Shown one piece after another: positions 1 to 6,533 of a DNA stretch of 46,193 nt (position 1 is its first letter; each line of letters opens with the position of its first letter). Position numbers and translations under genes: made by a program. The notes beneath the pieces are model-generated. The model was given only the letters and a program-made list of their open reading frames with translations. It did no database searches and was not told where the DNA came from. The stretch is from a virus, in the IMG/VR virus record IMGVR_UViG_3300035698_000602, positions 1 through 46,193 of that record; one strand, 5' to 3'.

Positions 1-127
1 AGCTCGTCTTACAGCCCGTAGACGCCGGAACTCTCGATAACACTCTGATCGAGGGTGACATCCGAGACGTCAACGGAACGCTCCATGCTATCGCAGAGAT
101 TGCATGGGCACAGGGCTGGCGCCCCCG
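1..127. repeat. 127-bp terminal repeat, left copy (contig overlap)
   Basis: These bases are identical to 46067-46193. A gene reads through the joined ends without a break, so the contig closes into a circle of about 46,066 bp. An overlap of exactly 127 bases equals a common assembler k-mer size, so it is more likely an assembly overlap of a circular graph than the phage's physical terminal repeat. True T7-like direct terminal repeats would be collapsed in such a circle and cannot be located here. Confidence 0.9.
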
Positions 128-191
128 TGCACTTGCGGCGACCATGGCACGACAGATCGAGGTCTTCAAAATTCCTCCGATCCAGTCCTAA
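1..191 (+). CDS. 3' part of junction-spanning late gene, unknown function
   Basis: This is the C-terminal part of a 94-aa protein whose start lies at 45973 on the other side of the contig break. The reading frame uses codons beginning at position 3 and ends with TAA at 189-191. The visible part includes VDAGTLDN and WAQGWRPRALAATMARQI and ends IPPIQS. No family is recognised. The gene follows the terminase, in the position of T7's small 19-series genes. The gene is real in my view because the frame stays open exactly across the joined ends. Confidence 0.75.
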   Translation, partial: LVLQPVDAGTLDNTLIEGDIRDVNGTLHAIAEIAWAQGWRPRALAATMARQIEVFKIPPIQS

Positions 192-215
192 CCCCAAACC
201 ACCACATTCGCGGAA
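191..215. repeat. 25-bp repeat, copy 1 (possible attachment or recombination core)
   Basis: The sequence begins ACCCCAAACCAC and ends ACATTCGCGGAA. It overlaps the last base of the stop codon of the junction gene. A second copy, in the same orientation and differing at one base (C203 against T7102), lies inside the integrase gene at 7090-7114. The match is confined to 25 bp and flanks differ on both sides. The role is unknown. Candidates are an attP core, an integrase arm site or a protein-binding site. Confidence 0.6.
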
Positions 216-237
216 GGGGACCTTAGGTATAACCTAT

Positions 238-304
238 GGTGACACCTCTGGTCCCACTTACCGCATCACTTACAGTGTCACCTTCAGCACACCTGAAGTG
301 TCAC
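238..304. promoter_or_regulatory. GTGACAC/GTGTCAC repeat cluster upstream of the 335 gene
   Basis: The 143-bp spacer between the genes ending at 191 and starting at 335 contains GGTGACACC at 238-246, its inverted form GTGTCACC at 275-282 and another GTGTCAC at 298-304. A 6-bp hairpin, CTTCAG/CTGAAG with loop CACAC, occupies 282-298. The first two elements could pair as an 8-bp stem. An operator or an RNA processing site is possible. No clear sigma70 promoter or 28-bp palindrome is seen. Confidence 0.35.
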
Positions 305-334
305 TTGTCGTATACATCTATAGAGGAGAAGACT

Positions 335-889
335 ATGAGCGAATACGTGACACCCACAGACGAGGAGCTGGCTGAGATCATCGCCAAGCTCGACATCAAG
401 ACAGGCGTAGGCGACCCGTCCAGTCCCTACTTCGGGCAGACACTCTCAGCCGAAGACGAGGTCCGCCTTGATCCCAAGGGTGAGAAGATCGTCAATGGTA
501 AGCCGTGGGGAGAAGCGGGGACGGGGCTGTACCTGTCTCTGTTGGTTGTCCAGAACAAAGACCTCGGGTGTGACCGGAAGACCTTAGGTGGCTCCGTGTT
601 CCCTGTAAGTCTGGCACTGTCGCCTTTGGGTCTCTACATGGCGGTTATCACAACGGAAGATAAGCCTGTCTTCTCTGTCCCCAATGCCGGTGCTGCTCTG
701 GAGGTTCCCTCTGATCTGGCACAGGACGAACTCAAGCGCAAGTACGTGGTTGAATGGATCAGGGACACCGCGGCTGAAGCCCTCGCTCTCAACGGCGTGG
801 ACCTGTCCTCGAACAAGGCAGCATATCAACACCTCGGGCTCACTGTAGCCATGGCGGCTGAGAAAGCCATCGTTGGTACAGGGCTATAA
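335..889 (+). CDS. Hypothetical protein, last late gene
   Basis: This encodes 184 aa of unknown function. The start at 335 is chosen for the GAGGAG ribosome site 8 bases upstream. A longer upstream reading frame would run through the repeat cluster and lacks such a site. The protein starts MSEYVTPTDEELAEI, has no obvious membrane segment or signal peptide, and contains a hydrophobic middle (FPVSLALSPLGLYMAV) suggesting a globular fold. It is the final gene before the noncoding region and is probably transcribed with the terminase operon. Confidence 0.7.
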   Translation: MSEYVTPTDEELAEIIAKLDIKTGVGDPSSPYFGQTLSAEDEVRLDPKGEKIVNGKPWGEAGTGLYLSLLVVQNKDLGCDRKTLGGSVFPVSLALSPLGLYMAVITTEDKPVFSVPNAGAALEVPSDLAQDELKRKYVVEWIRDTAAEALALNGVDLSSNKAAYQHLGLTVAMAAEKAIVGTGL

Positions 890-916
890 TCCATTTGTAG
901 GGGGTAAAGAGCGTGT

Positions 917-970
917 TGTGTGAGCGAGAGGGGGGTCTAGGCTATGCCTGTAGCTCTCCACCCTCACACA
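917..970. other. Imperfect long hairpin after the last late gene
   Basis: TGTGTGAG (917-924) pairs with CTCACACA (963-970), and GAGAG (926-930) inside it can pair with CTCTC (954-958). A G-rich loop follows. There is no T-run after it, so it is not a standard intrinsic terminator. It may be a processing or transcript-end structure, or a feature of the genome end. Confidence 0.35.
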
Positions 971-1320
971 GTGCCTCCTGCGCGCTCTCTGCTTGGGGGT
1001 ATCGGCTCACACACACAGGGGGTGTTACTTGCCCGCGCGCGCCAGCAGGCTCCCCCGGCCCCGAATTGGACCGAAACGGCAGAAATCCGCCAATCTGGAG
1101 TCACCTACCCCAAGTTTATTCAACAGTTTCAATGGGTTAGCACTGATTTGAATTAGACAGTATATCTAATCGCATGACCTACGGCATTCGAGAGTATCAG
1201 GACACACAATCAATCACACCGGCCGACTGAGCTATGGCCTATCCTCGCTTGTGTGTTCAATGGCTTACCAGTGACGGCATTACGTGCCGCACTGTTTTTG
1301 CGCTCCCCCGGTGACATTGC

Positions 1321-1360
1321 TCGCCACGCCTATCGCCACGCCTATCGCCACGCCTATCGC
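1321..1360. repeat. 12-bp tandem repeat, 3.3 copies
   Basis: The unit TCGCCACGCCTA repeats exactly at 1321, 1333 and 1345, followed by TCGC. It sits 4 bp before the palindrome copy at 1364. Iteron-like repeats next to an AT-rich region fit an origin, but the number of copies is small and replication slippage is an equal explanation. Confidence 0.8.
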
Positions 1361-1363
1361 GTA

Positions 1364-1391
1364 TCATATTGGTCACGCGAGACCGTTTTGA
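1364..1391. promoter_or_regulatory. 28-bp palindrome family, site 1
   Basis: The core is GGTCACGCGAGACC followed by GTTTTGA, one of two family members with ACGCGA rather than ACGCGT at the centre (the other lies upstream of the capsid gene). It is in the noncoding left-end region, far from any start codon, comparable in position to T7's left replication promoter. Its function as phage promoter or operator is inferred from the multicopy pattern. Confidence 0.6.
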
Positions 1392-1499
1392 TACCCGTCG
1401 CGTCACCAAGGGTGGAATTAAATGATCACCATAAACGGCAGAATACTAGGCTTTATGTACCACAAGTGAAAAAAGATTGGCCTAAAGTGAAAATAATTG

Positions 1500-1528
1500 T
1501 TGACTGAGTTTGCACCTATCCCTATATT
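1500..1528 (+). promoter_or_regulatory. Sigma70-type early promoter
   Basis: TTGACT (1500-1505) and TATATT (1523-1528) are separated by exactly 17 bases. Two AAGTGAAAA blocks just upstream (about 1466 and 1486) give an UP-element-like A-rich stretch. This is the best host-type promoter in the noncoding region and is suitably placed to drive the early genes from 1778 on before the phage polymerase is made. Expected transcription start is near 1535. Confidence 0.6.
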
Positions 1529-1535
1529 CAATTTC

Positions 1536-1582
1536 AGTTACTCGACACCGCAAGCGCTTAAGGAAGCCCCGGACGAGTAACT
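1536..1582 (+). other. 5' stem-loop of the predicted early transcript
   Basis: AGTTACTCG (1536-1544) pairs perfectly with CGAGTAACT (1574-1582) around a 29-nt loop. It would lie at the very 5' end of RNA started from the promoter at 1500-1528. A stability or RNase-processing structure is a reasonable guess, and a small regulatory RNA is possible. Confidence 0.4.
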
Positions 1583-1717
1583 CAGCCCTGAAGTGCTAGC
1601 CGTTGTAATGACGTGAACATGGTAATAAGGTGGAAGTGTAGCGCAGGACACTTATAAAAAAAGCAACAGGGGGGCGAGCAGACGTTAAGGAGCTTGAACC
1701 AATTCCCTGAATATGTA

Positions 1718-1736
1718 CGGCACTATTCAAGTGCCG
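1718..1736 (+). other. Short hairpin upstream of the first early gene
   Basis: CGGCACT (1718-1724) and AGTGCCG (1730-1736) form a perfect 7-bp stem with loop ATTCA. There is no T-run after it. It lies in the leader of the first early gene and may be a processing site, as T7 early RNAs are cut at hairpins by RNase III. Confidence 0.4.
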
Positions 1737-1777
1737 CTGACGATTGCCAGTAAGCATGAAACATATGGGATTTGATT

Positions 1778-2281
1778 ATGACCAGCAAGAATGAAAACGC
1801 TGAGACCGACGCCAACGCAGACGACGCCACGCCTGATTTTGCGGATCATGCGGTACGTGTCAAAGCGTGCATCCTCAAGGCCAAGACGTACGGGGATAAG
1901 GCCATCAACATGGAAACAACGGCGGCGGTCACGCTGATTGAAGTCAAGGCGGGATTGCCTCACGGGACATATCAAGCATGGCTCAAGGCCAACGAAATCA
2001 ACGCTCGAACGGCTTCACGGCTTGTCGCTGAACATATCACGCCTAAGAAGCGCGAAGCGCGCCGCGCCAAGGCGAATGAAAAGGCCAAGACGGAGCGGGA
2101 AAAGGCCGAAGCCAAGACGGCAAAGGAAGCTGCTCAGGCCGAAGCCGCAAAGGGGGCGGCTGAAGGTAGGCCTGACGACGTACGCACCGAAGTGCTGCGG
2201 ATTGTCGGCCGTCTCGACGCTGAGAAGATCGCAGCGGTCTACGGCTTCTTGGTAGCTGAAGGGATGGCGAAGCGTGACTAA
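1778..2281 (+). CDS. DUF3102-like early protein with coiled coil
   Basis: This 167-aa product is the first gene of the early region. The ATG at 1778 is preferred over the TTG at 1772. Residues about 45-85 read LIEVKAGLPHGTYQAWL then RTASRLVAEH, which resembles the DUF3102 pattern (large chance of similarity by motif only; function of that family unknown, often on plasmids and phages). A Lys/Ala/Glu-rich segment from about 90 to 130 should form a charged coiled coil, followed by a short conserved-looking end. Its place directly behind the early promoter suggests a host-takeover or regulatory role, but that is inference. Confidence 0.7.
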   Translation: MTSKNENAETDANADDATPDFADHAVRVKACILKAKTYGDKAINMETTAAVTLIEVKAGLPHGTYQAWLKANEINARTASRLVAEHITPKKREARRAKANEKAKTEREKAEAKTAKEAAQAEAAKGAAEGRPDDVRTEVLRIVGRLDAEKIAAVYGFLVAEGMAKRD

Positions 2282-2337
2282 GCGAGCGCTTAACGGTGGC
2301 TCTCAGGTGACAATGGGAGCCACAATTAAGTCCTCGT

Positions 2338-2365
2338 TCAAATCGATCACGCGTGACCGTTATCA
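2338..2365. promoter_or_regulatory. 28-bp palindrome family, site 2
   Basis: Contains TCAAATCG on the left and TCACGCGTGACCG at and right of the centre, so here the left arm is the better preserved. It lies in the gap between 2281 and 2383 and ends 18 bases before the next start codon. Confidence 0.6.
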
Positions 2366-2382
2366 ACAGAAAGGAATACGCT

Positions 2383-2541
2383 ATGTCCTCACCATATCTC
2401 GACCTACCGCTTCGCACTGAAGCGGAGTATGCATTCGAACGTGCTAAGAAGCGTGAAGTGGCACGCAGACGGCGCGAGCTTCGGGAGTACAAGGCGTACC
2501 TGTCTCGTCTGGTGTTCAATCTCGAACGGTCTCACGCGTGA
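2383..2541 (+). CDS. Small Arg-rich early protein
   Basis: This encodes 52 aa with many Arg and Lys residues (KKREVARRRRELREYKAYL), predicted to be one basic helix. The ATG at 2383 follows an AAAGGA site. It heads a chain of four small genes joined by 4-8 base overlaps (2383, 2538, 2750, 2994), which argues for one translationally coupled operon under palindrome site 2. No family recognised. Nucleic acid binding is possible from charge alone. Confidence 0.6.
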   Translation: MSSPYLDLPLRTEAEYAFERAKKREVARRRRELREYKAYLSRLVFNLERSHA

Positions 2542-2753
2542 ATAGTTATAGACCGCTGTGCGAGTGCGAGACGAACCGCACATGCCACACCTGTCTCGAT
2601 AGCTGTGTAGACCGTCAGCGCGCTGACCGTAACACTTTCGGTCCAATGGTTCTGACCAGCGGCATGAACCGGGAGCAGGGCTCGGAGGATGCAATCAAGC
2701 GTAGGCCGTTACCAAATGGATCGGCGCGCACAAACTTAGGGCATTTCGCATGA
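2538..2753 (+). CDS. Small Cys-rich early protein
   Basis: This encodes 71 aa from a GTG start that overlaps the previous stop by 4 bases. The N-terminus has five cysteines within about 16 residues (CECETNRTCHTCLDSC), a spacing that could bind zinc. The rest is polar. No family recognised. The GTGA and ATGA junctions on both sides support it as a real coupled gene. Confidence 0.5.
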   Translation: MNSYRPLCECETNRTCHTCLDSCVDRQRADRNTFGPMVLTSGMNREQGSEDAIKRRPLPNGSARTNLGHFA

Positions 2754-3001
2754 AGATCGACCCGGCGACAATCCCGCGTACAAAGCCAACGCGGAAAGTA
2801 CACGTTGACAATTCACCCTATTCGCTGAACACCGGCAGGAAGTCTGGCGGTCGCGTCCACGGTCGCGCCGACGATGGCTCTGCCCTACCCATTACCGTTC
2901 ACTATTCCGACGGTCGTGATCCCGTTATTCGCCAGCAGGGACCACGGCAACGCGTCACATCAAAAGCGCTGGCGGACCTGAAGGAGAAATTCGATGGCTG
3001 A
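2750..3001 (+). CDS. Small hypothetical early protein
   Basis: This encodes 83 aa beginning MKIDPATIPRTKPTRKVHV. The ATG overlaps the previous stop (ATGA), and its own stop overlaps the next gene by 8 bases. It is basic and rich in Gly, Arg and Asp (GRKSGGRVHGRADDG). No family, membrane segment or signal recognised. Confidence 0.6.
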   Translation: MKIDPATIPRTKPTRKVHVDNSPYSLNTGRKSGGRVHGRADDGSALPITVHYSDGRDPVIRQQGPRQRVTSKALADLKEKFDG

Positions 3002-3329
3002 AGGAAAGTCAAAGTTTATTGACGACTCATACCGGGCTGAAGCCGCCCGGCGTTACATCAACCGTGTTGGGTCTTTTGATAGCGCCAAGTTAAAGTTTAT
3101 TGACGACTCATACCGGGCTGAAGCCGCCCGGCGTTACATCAACCGTGTCGGGTCTTTTGATAGCGCCAAGTTAAAGTTTATTGACGACTCATACCGGGCT
3201 GAAGCCGCCCGGCGTTACATCAACCGTGTCGGGTCTTTTGATAGCGCCAAGTTTCGGCTCTCTCAGGAGTTCCGCGACTACCGCTCGCGCTTCAAACCGT
3301 ACGCCAATCAGCCTTGGGATCACGCCTAA
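2994..3329 (+). CDS. Early protein made of three near-identical 27-residue repeats
   Basis: This encodes 111 aa. After a 6-residue start, a 27-residue unit (KFIDDSYRAEAARRYINRVG then SFDSAKL) occurs three times in a row, followed by a unique tail ending YANQPWDHA. Each unit looks helical and amphipathic (AEAARRYINRV). The unit is encoded by an exact 81-bp tandem repeat, so the expansion keeps frame. Function unknown. The repeats could form a small solenoid or simply be a recent slippage product tolerated in a flexible protein. Confidence 0.7.
   Translation: MAEGKSKFIDDSYRAEAARRYINRVGSFDSAKLKFIDDSYRAEAARRYINRVGSFDSAKLKFIDDSYRAEAARRYINRVGSFDSAKFRLSQEFRDYRSRFKPYANQPWDHA
3012..3254 (+). repeat. 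81-bp in-frame tandem repeat, three copies
   Basis: Units are 3012-3092, 3093-3173 and 3174-3254. Unit 1 differs from unit 2 by one base (T against C in the GTY GGG stretch). Units 2 and 3 are identical except that the last codon of unit 3 is TTT instead of TTA. Near-zero divergence means the duplication is very recent or kept uniform by recombination. Confidence 0.97.
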
Positions 3330-3332
3330 GAA

Positions 3333-3360
3333 CTAAAGCCGTCACGCGTGGCTCAGTCCA
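3333..3360. promoter_or_regulatory. 28-bp palindrome family, site 3a (weak)
   Basis: Only the core GTCACGCGTG is conserved and the arms are degraded. It lies directly before a much better copy at 3358-3385 in the same gap, so it may be a secondary binding site or a decayed duplicate. Confidence 0.4.
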
Positions 3361-3385
3361 AATCGGTCACGCGTGACTCTTTTCC
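3358..3385. promoter_or_regulatory. 28-bp palindrome family, site 3b
   Basis: The left half CCAAATCGGTCACGCGTGAC is nearly perfect and the right arm is decayed (TCTTTT). It ends 19 bases before the ATG of the 653-aa gene at 3405. Confidence 0.6.
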
Positions 3386-3404
3386 CTCAAATTAGGAGAC
3401 CGTT

Positions 3405-5366
3405 ATGTCCTACATGAAAACCTTTAACCTGGAGGAAGCTCCGCGTGAGTACGCAGAATGCCAATGGCTGTCGTGTTATGCGTTCGGTGACGCCAAGACC
3501 CAGAAGATCAGGGGTCTGAAAGCCGTCGAAGAACTTCGTCAGTATATGCAGCGTGGCATCACCCATATGCACAGTTGGTATTATCAGTCGGCGCAGGTCG
3601 TGCTGGATAATCCGTGGCTTCTTGACAAGCCAACCATGGAGCTGAACTTTCCGGTGTTCTTGCGACCTTGCCCGGTGACGCCGCGTCACGGCTTTGTTGA
3701 TAGCCGACTGGTCAACACGAAGCAGGAAGTTCTGGCGATAGCCGAGGAAGCCGTTGAAGCTGACCCGGACGCAGAGCTGCTGATCACGCCGTTCATTGCG
3801 TCGCGCAGTTCTGCGGTCTTAACGCCGACCACGTTCTCAATGGGTGAAGGTCACGATGGCGCCACCAGTGGTAAGTCTGTCACGACTTACGGGCCGGGGG
3901 TAGATCAAGACTGCCTTGACCAAATCAAGAAAGTCGCAACCATTACGGGTGACGACATTCCGTATGTGGAACTGGTCTCTGCCAATATGTACCCGGTTCA
4001 GGTCCGTGGGGGTCCGCAGCTTGAAAGCGTACAGGACTACGTGCCGCAGGACGTGACGGTCAAGGAGGTGTTGGTTGCGACTGCTGACACTGATCTGCTG
4101 GTCTGGGAGAAACAGATCGCAGAAGCGAAAGCCGGGACCGTCGTTTATGCTGACGGGCTGAGCCTTGCGAGTCACTTCTGCGTCCATGCGGTCGTCCACA
4201 AGGTTCCGGTATTCACGACATATCGGCCACGCGTGACCGATTTCGTCCTCAAGACTGACGTGCCTGTCTGGGGTGCGCGGGATTGGCGCAAGCTGGCGCG
4301 GTACATCACGGAGGCTGACCACGTGTTAGCTACCACCGGCTTGGACCAGTCGTGGGCGACGCTGGGAGTGTTCTCCCTCCATTGCGCCGGGACGCCAGCA
4401 CCAGCTACGGACCCGCAACTCCGTATGCTGGCCTACGGGGCCACGTCGGCCCTGAAGTGCATCGGGTCCACCTGTATGGGTGAGGCACGACATCTGAACG
4501 GCTCCTCGTATCCTGCGATGGACATAAAGCGTCAGCAGCTCGGTGAAGGGTCGTCAATCACGATGCAGCGTTCGGTCGCTGACCGGGGGCCTGATAGCCG
4601 CCAGAGCTACTATGAGCGTGGAAGCACGTTGAGCGTTGAAAGCTGGCGCTTGGTACTCCGCGCTACTGGCTCCATCTACCGCCATCGGGACTGGGGCTCG
4701 GGGTACGGCGGCGCAAAGTGGGCGTCGATCAACTCTGGGTGTCGCAAGATGGCTGACGCCATCAGCGCGTTCCGCAAGAGCCCCAGCCAGCGTGGATGGG
4801 CACGGGTGGTAACGGAGTGGAACCTTGTGATCCACAAGGAACACAACGGCAATGCTCCGGCGCTCAACAAGTTCAATGTTGGTAGGGTCGACATGACAGA
4901 CCTCTCACTGTTCCCACTCGCGGGGATGGTGCGTATGTCCGCAAAAGGACGTGCCATTGTGATGAACGGTCCGACGGGTTCGCTCGTTAAGAGTGGCGCC
5001 TCACAACTGTGCATCCCAGCACGGCGCTCGAAGTCGGCATCACGCGTCCGCCATATCAAGACGATGGGGATCATGAACGCAGACGGATACCTTCGGTTGT
5101 ACGTCTGCGACGAGAGTATCCTGAAGTTCCACGTCGAGGACGAGCGTGTCCGCGTGAAGCTGGAAGCGGAGTACGAACTCCACCCAGTCTTGACGGTCCA
5201 CGAGCGTGTGGATAACACGATCATGACGCAGTCGGTGGACACACTCGCCAAAGTACTGTCAGTTCCGGCAGTCACGGGGCGTGGGTCTATCGCGATCAAC
5301 CTGACGGTGATGGGGCAGTCGTTCACCCTTACTGCAAGCAACCACGAGGTCATGGGCAAGCTGTAA
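3405..5366 (+). CDS. Putative PEP-utiliser/ATP-grasp-like phosphotransfer protein
   Basis: This encodes 653 aa, behind TAGGAG and palindrome site 3b. Residues 244-269 contain GLSLASHFCVHAVVHKVPVF, which aligns with the mobile (swivelling) domain signature of PEP synthase, pyruvate phosphate dikinase and rifampicin phosphotransferase (G-x-x-x-SHxAIxAR-x-x-x-IP). H257 matches the phosphorylated histidine. Upstream, residues about 80-155 (LNFPVFLRPCPVTPRHGF, EADPDAELLITPF, GHDGATSG) recall the end of an ATP-grasp nucleotide-binding domain. The C-terminal 380 residues (GYGGAKWASI, many Arg/Lys) match nothing I know. It lacks the length and full domain set of a metabolic PEP synthase. A phosphotransferase acting on a host target is the inference. 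The family assignment rests on motif reading only. Confidence 0.55.
   Translation: MSYMKTFNLEEAPREYAECQWLSCYAFGDAKTQKIRGLKAVEELRQYMQRGITHMHSWYYQSAQVVLDNPWLLDKPTMELNFPVFLRPCPVTPRHGFVDSRLVNTKQEVLAIAEEAVEADPDAELLITPFIASRSSAVLTPTTFSMGEGHDGATSGKSVTTYGPGVDQDCLDQIKKVATITGDDIPYVELVSANMYPVQVRGGPQLESVQDYVPQDVTVKEVLVATADTDLLVWEKQIAEAKAGTVVYADGLSLASHFCVHAVVHKVPVFTTYRPRVTDFVLKTDVPVWGARDWRKLARYITEADHVLATTGLDQSWATLGVFSLHCAGTPAPATDPQLRMLAYGATSALKCIGSTCMGEARHLNGSSYPAMDIKRQQLGEGSSITMQRSVADRGPDSRQSYYERGSTLSVESWRLVLRATGSIYRHRDWGSGYGGAKWASINSGCRKMADAISAFRKSPSQRGWARVVTEWNLVIHKEHNGNAPALNKFNVGRVDMTDLSLFPLAGMVRMSAKGRAIVMNGPTGSLVKSGASQLCIPARRSKSASRVRHIKTMGIMNADGYLRLYVCDESILKFHVEDERVRVKLEAEYELHPVLTVHERVDNTIMTQSVDTLAKVLSVPAVTGRGSIAINLTVMGQSFTLTASNHEVMGKL
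4218..4245. promoter_or_regulatory. 28-bp palindrome family, site 4 (inside a gene)
   Basis: Contains CACGCGTGACCGATTT with part of the left arm (ATCGG). It lies within the 653-aa gene and encodes RPRVTDF. The same 15 bases occur in the integrase gene. Confidence 0.5.
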
Positions 5367-5390
5367 AAGAGCCACGCGTGACCGATTTGA
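5363..5390. promoter_or_regulatory. 28-bp palindrome family, site 5
   Basis: The right half CACGCGTGACCGATTTGA is perfect and the left arm is poor. It starts at the stop codon of the 653-aa gene and ends 27 bases before the phosphatase start. Confidence 0.6.
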
Positions 5391-5417
5391 CCTCAACCTC
5401 TTAAATGGAGAGACAAG

Positions 5418-6530
5418 ATGGCTACCAAGAGACAGCGTAAGAACAACCGTTCCGCAACAAACCCGGAGAGCAAGGGAAAGCAGAAGAAGGCCAAGGCCAA
5501 GACGACCGCCAAGTCTACGCGCTATGACACTGGCTGTCACTCCCACGACTGCCAGTTGGTAGCGGAAGCCAACGGTGGTAAGACCAAGATATATGCGGGC
5601 AGTCGCTGTGGTATCAGAGACGCCGTGTCCTCGGGTTGGATCATTCCCACCCTTGCGGTAGACCTGAGCGGTGGCCCCGTGTACGGCTTCAGGAAGGCGT
5701 TTCCCGTATTCACGAACGAGGCGGCGATGAAACTCCTCCCGCTTGCGCTCCAACGGGACGCTGACGCGGGAGAGGTGGCGATCATGAAAATGGACTGGCC
5801 GGATGGGAGTATCCCGCTCGGGCTTGACGCGGCATGGTGGAAGCTCATGGCGAACACGATCATGTCCACTGAAGGCGACATCGCCATCTGCTGCATGGGC
5901 GGACACGGACGGACTGGCACGTTCCTGTCCATCATATTTGCTCACAGCGGCGCCATGAAGAACGAGGACGGTGATCCCGTCAAGTTCATGCGCGAGTCAT
6001 ACTGTGACGCCGCAGTCGAGACCAAGTCTCAGGTCTCGTATATCGAGCGCATGACAGGGAGGATCGTCGGTGAAGCTGCCTCTGACGCTAGTCTGGTTTC
6101 ATACGGCTCCTACTACGGGGAGCGCAATCGCGTCTCGGAGAAACTTACACCCGTGGGCGGCAAAAGCAAAGGCTGGGCTCCGCCAGCAGCGAATGAAGGA
6201 ACGAGCCCCGGCCAAGCTGAGTACGATCTTATGCAGGAGGGCAACAGCACCTCTGGTGGCATACCTGTCAGCAACACCCAAGAGGCGTACATGGCTCAAT
6301 TGGAGCAGGAGAAACTCACCGACCGCGTGAATGAAGCGAGCAACGAGGCAATGGTCACGATGAACGCGGCTGGTGACATCGTGCTGACGGCGGACCGGGA
6401 TGATCACACCTTCATGATGGACGGGGTGCGGTATCGCAGTGAGGAAGACTTCATCGCGAACGAGGACCATCACAACTACCTGCGGGACGAGGGGCTTCTC
6501 CTCCCGTGGGCTGAGGACGGGGGGGCGTGA
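5418..6530 (+). CDS. Protein phosphatase-like protein (Cys-dependent PTP/DSP)
   Basis: This encodes 370 aa. Residues 159-167 read CMGGHGRTG, the CX5R-T-G P-loop of tyrosine and dual-specificity phosphatases, with C159 as nucleophile and R165 binding phosphate. The usual preceding His is Cys here. W127-P128-D129 forms a WPD loop, which supplies the general acid in this superfamily, 30 residues before the P-loop as expected. The first 35 residues are Lys/Arg-rich, suggesting nucleic acid or acidic-target binding, and the C-terminal 170 residues are polar and unassigned. The substrate could be phosphoprotein, phosphoinositide or RNA 5' triphosphate. It lies directly after the phosphotransfer-like gene and before the integrase. 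Confidence 0.7.
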   Translation: MATKRQRKNNRSATNPESKGKQKKAKAKTTAKSTRYDTGCHSHDCQLVAEANGGKTKIYAGSRCGIRDAVSSGWIIPTLAVDLSGGPVYGFRKAFPVFTNEAAMKLLPLALQRDADAGEVAIMKMDWPDGSIPLGLDAAWWKLMANTIMSTEGDIAICCMGGHGRTGTFLSIIFAHSGAMKNEDGDPVKFMRESYCDAAVETKSQVSYIERMTGRIVGEAASDASLVSYGSYYGERNRVSEKLTPVGGKSKGWAPPAANEGTSPGQAEYDLMQEGNSTSGGIPVSNTQEAYMAQLEQEKLTDRVNEASNEAMVTMNAAGDIVLTADRDDHTFMMDGVRYRSEEDFIANEDHHNYLRDEGLLLPWAEDGGA

Positions 6531-6533
6531 GCG

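Larger units (their letters stand above)
890..1777. other. Long noncoding region, probable left-end control region
   Basis: This 888-bp stretch has no convincing gene. Open frames at 913-1156 and 1253-1507 lack ribosome sites and one simply translates the 12-bp repeat. It separates the last late gene from the first early gene, where a T7-like phage has its physical ends, early promoters and primary origin. It holds a large hairpin (917-970), a triple 12-bp repeat (1321-1360), a 28-bp palindrome copy (1364-1391), an AT-rich stretch, a sigma70-like promoter (1500-1528) and two more hairpins. Confidence 0.75.

Noticed and set aside
913-1156. Two short open frames after the last late gene
   Set aside because: They overlap each other and the large hairpin, lack ribosome sites and have Pro/Ser/Arg-biased shadow-like composition.
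1221-1234. A tRNA gene on the minus strand (D-arm-like TAGCTCAGTCGGCC)
   Set aside because: The D-arm letters match many tRNAs and a T-loop-like TCGAAT lies nearby, but no acceptor, D, anticodon or T stem pairs properly. At most it is a degraded fragment.
1321-1360. A CRISPR array
   Set aside because: The 12-bp units are directly adjacent without spacers.
1253-1507. An 84-aa protein with RHAYRHAYRHAYR
   Set aside because: It only translates the 12-bp tandem repeat and palindrome, has no ribosome site and runs over the early promoter.
2523-2550. A tenth palindrome site (TCACGCGTGA core)
   Set aside because: Only the 10-bp core is present, both arms are unrelated and it lies across a gene junction. 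It may be chance.
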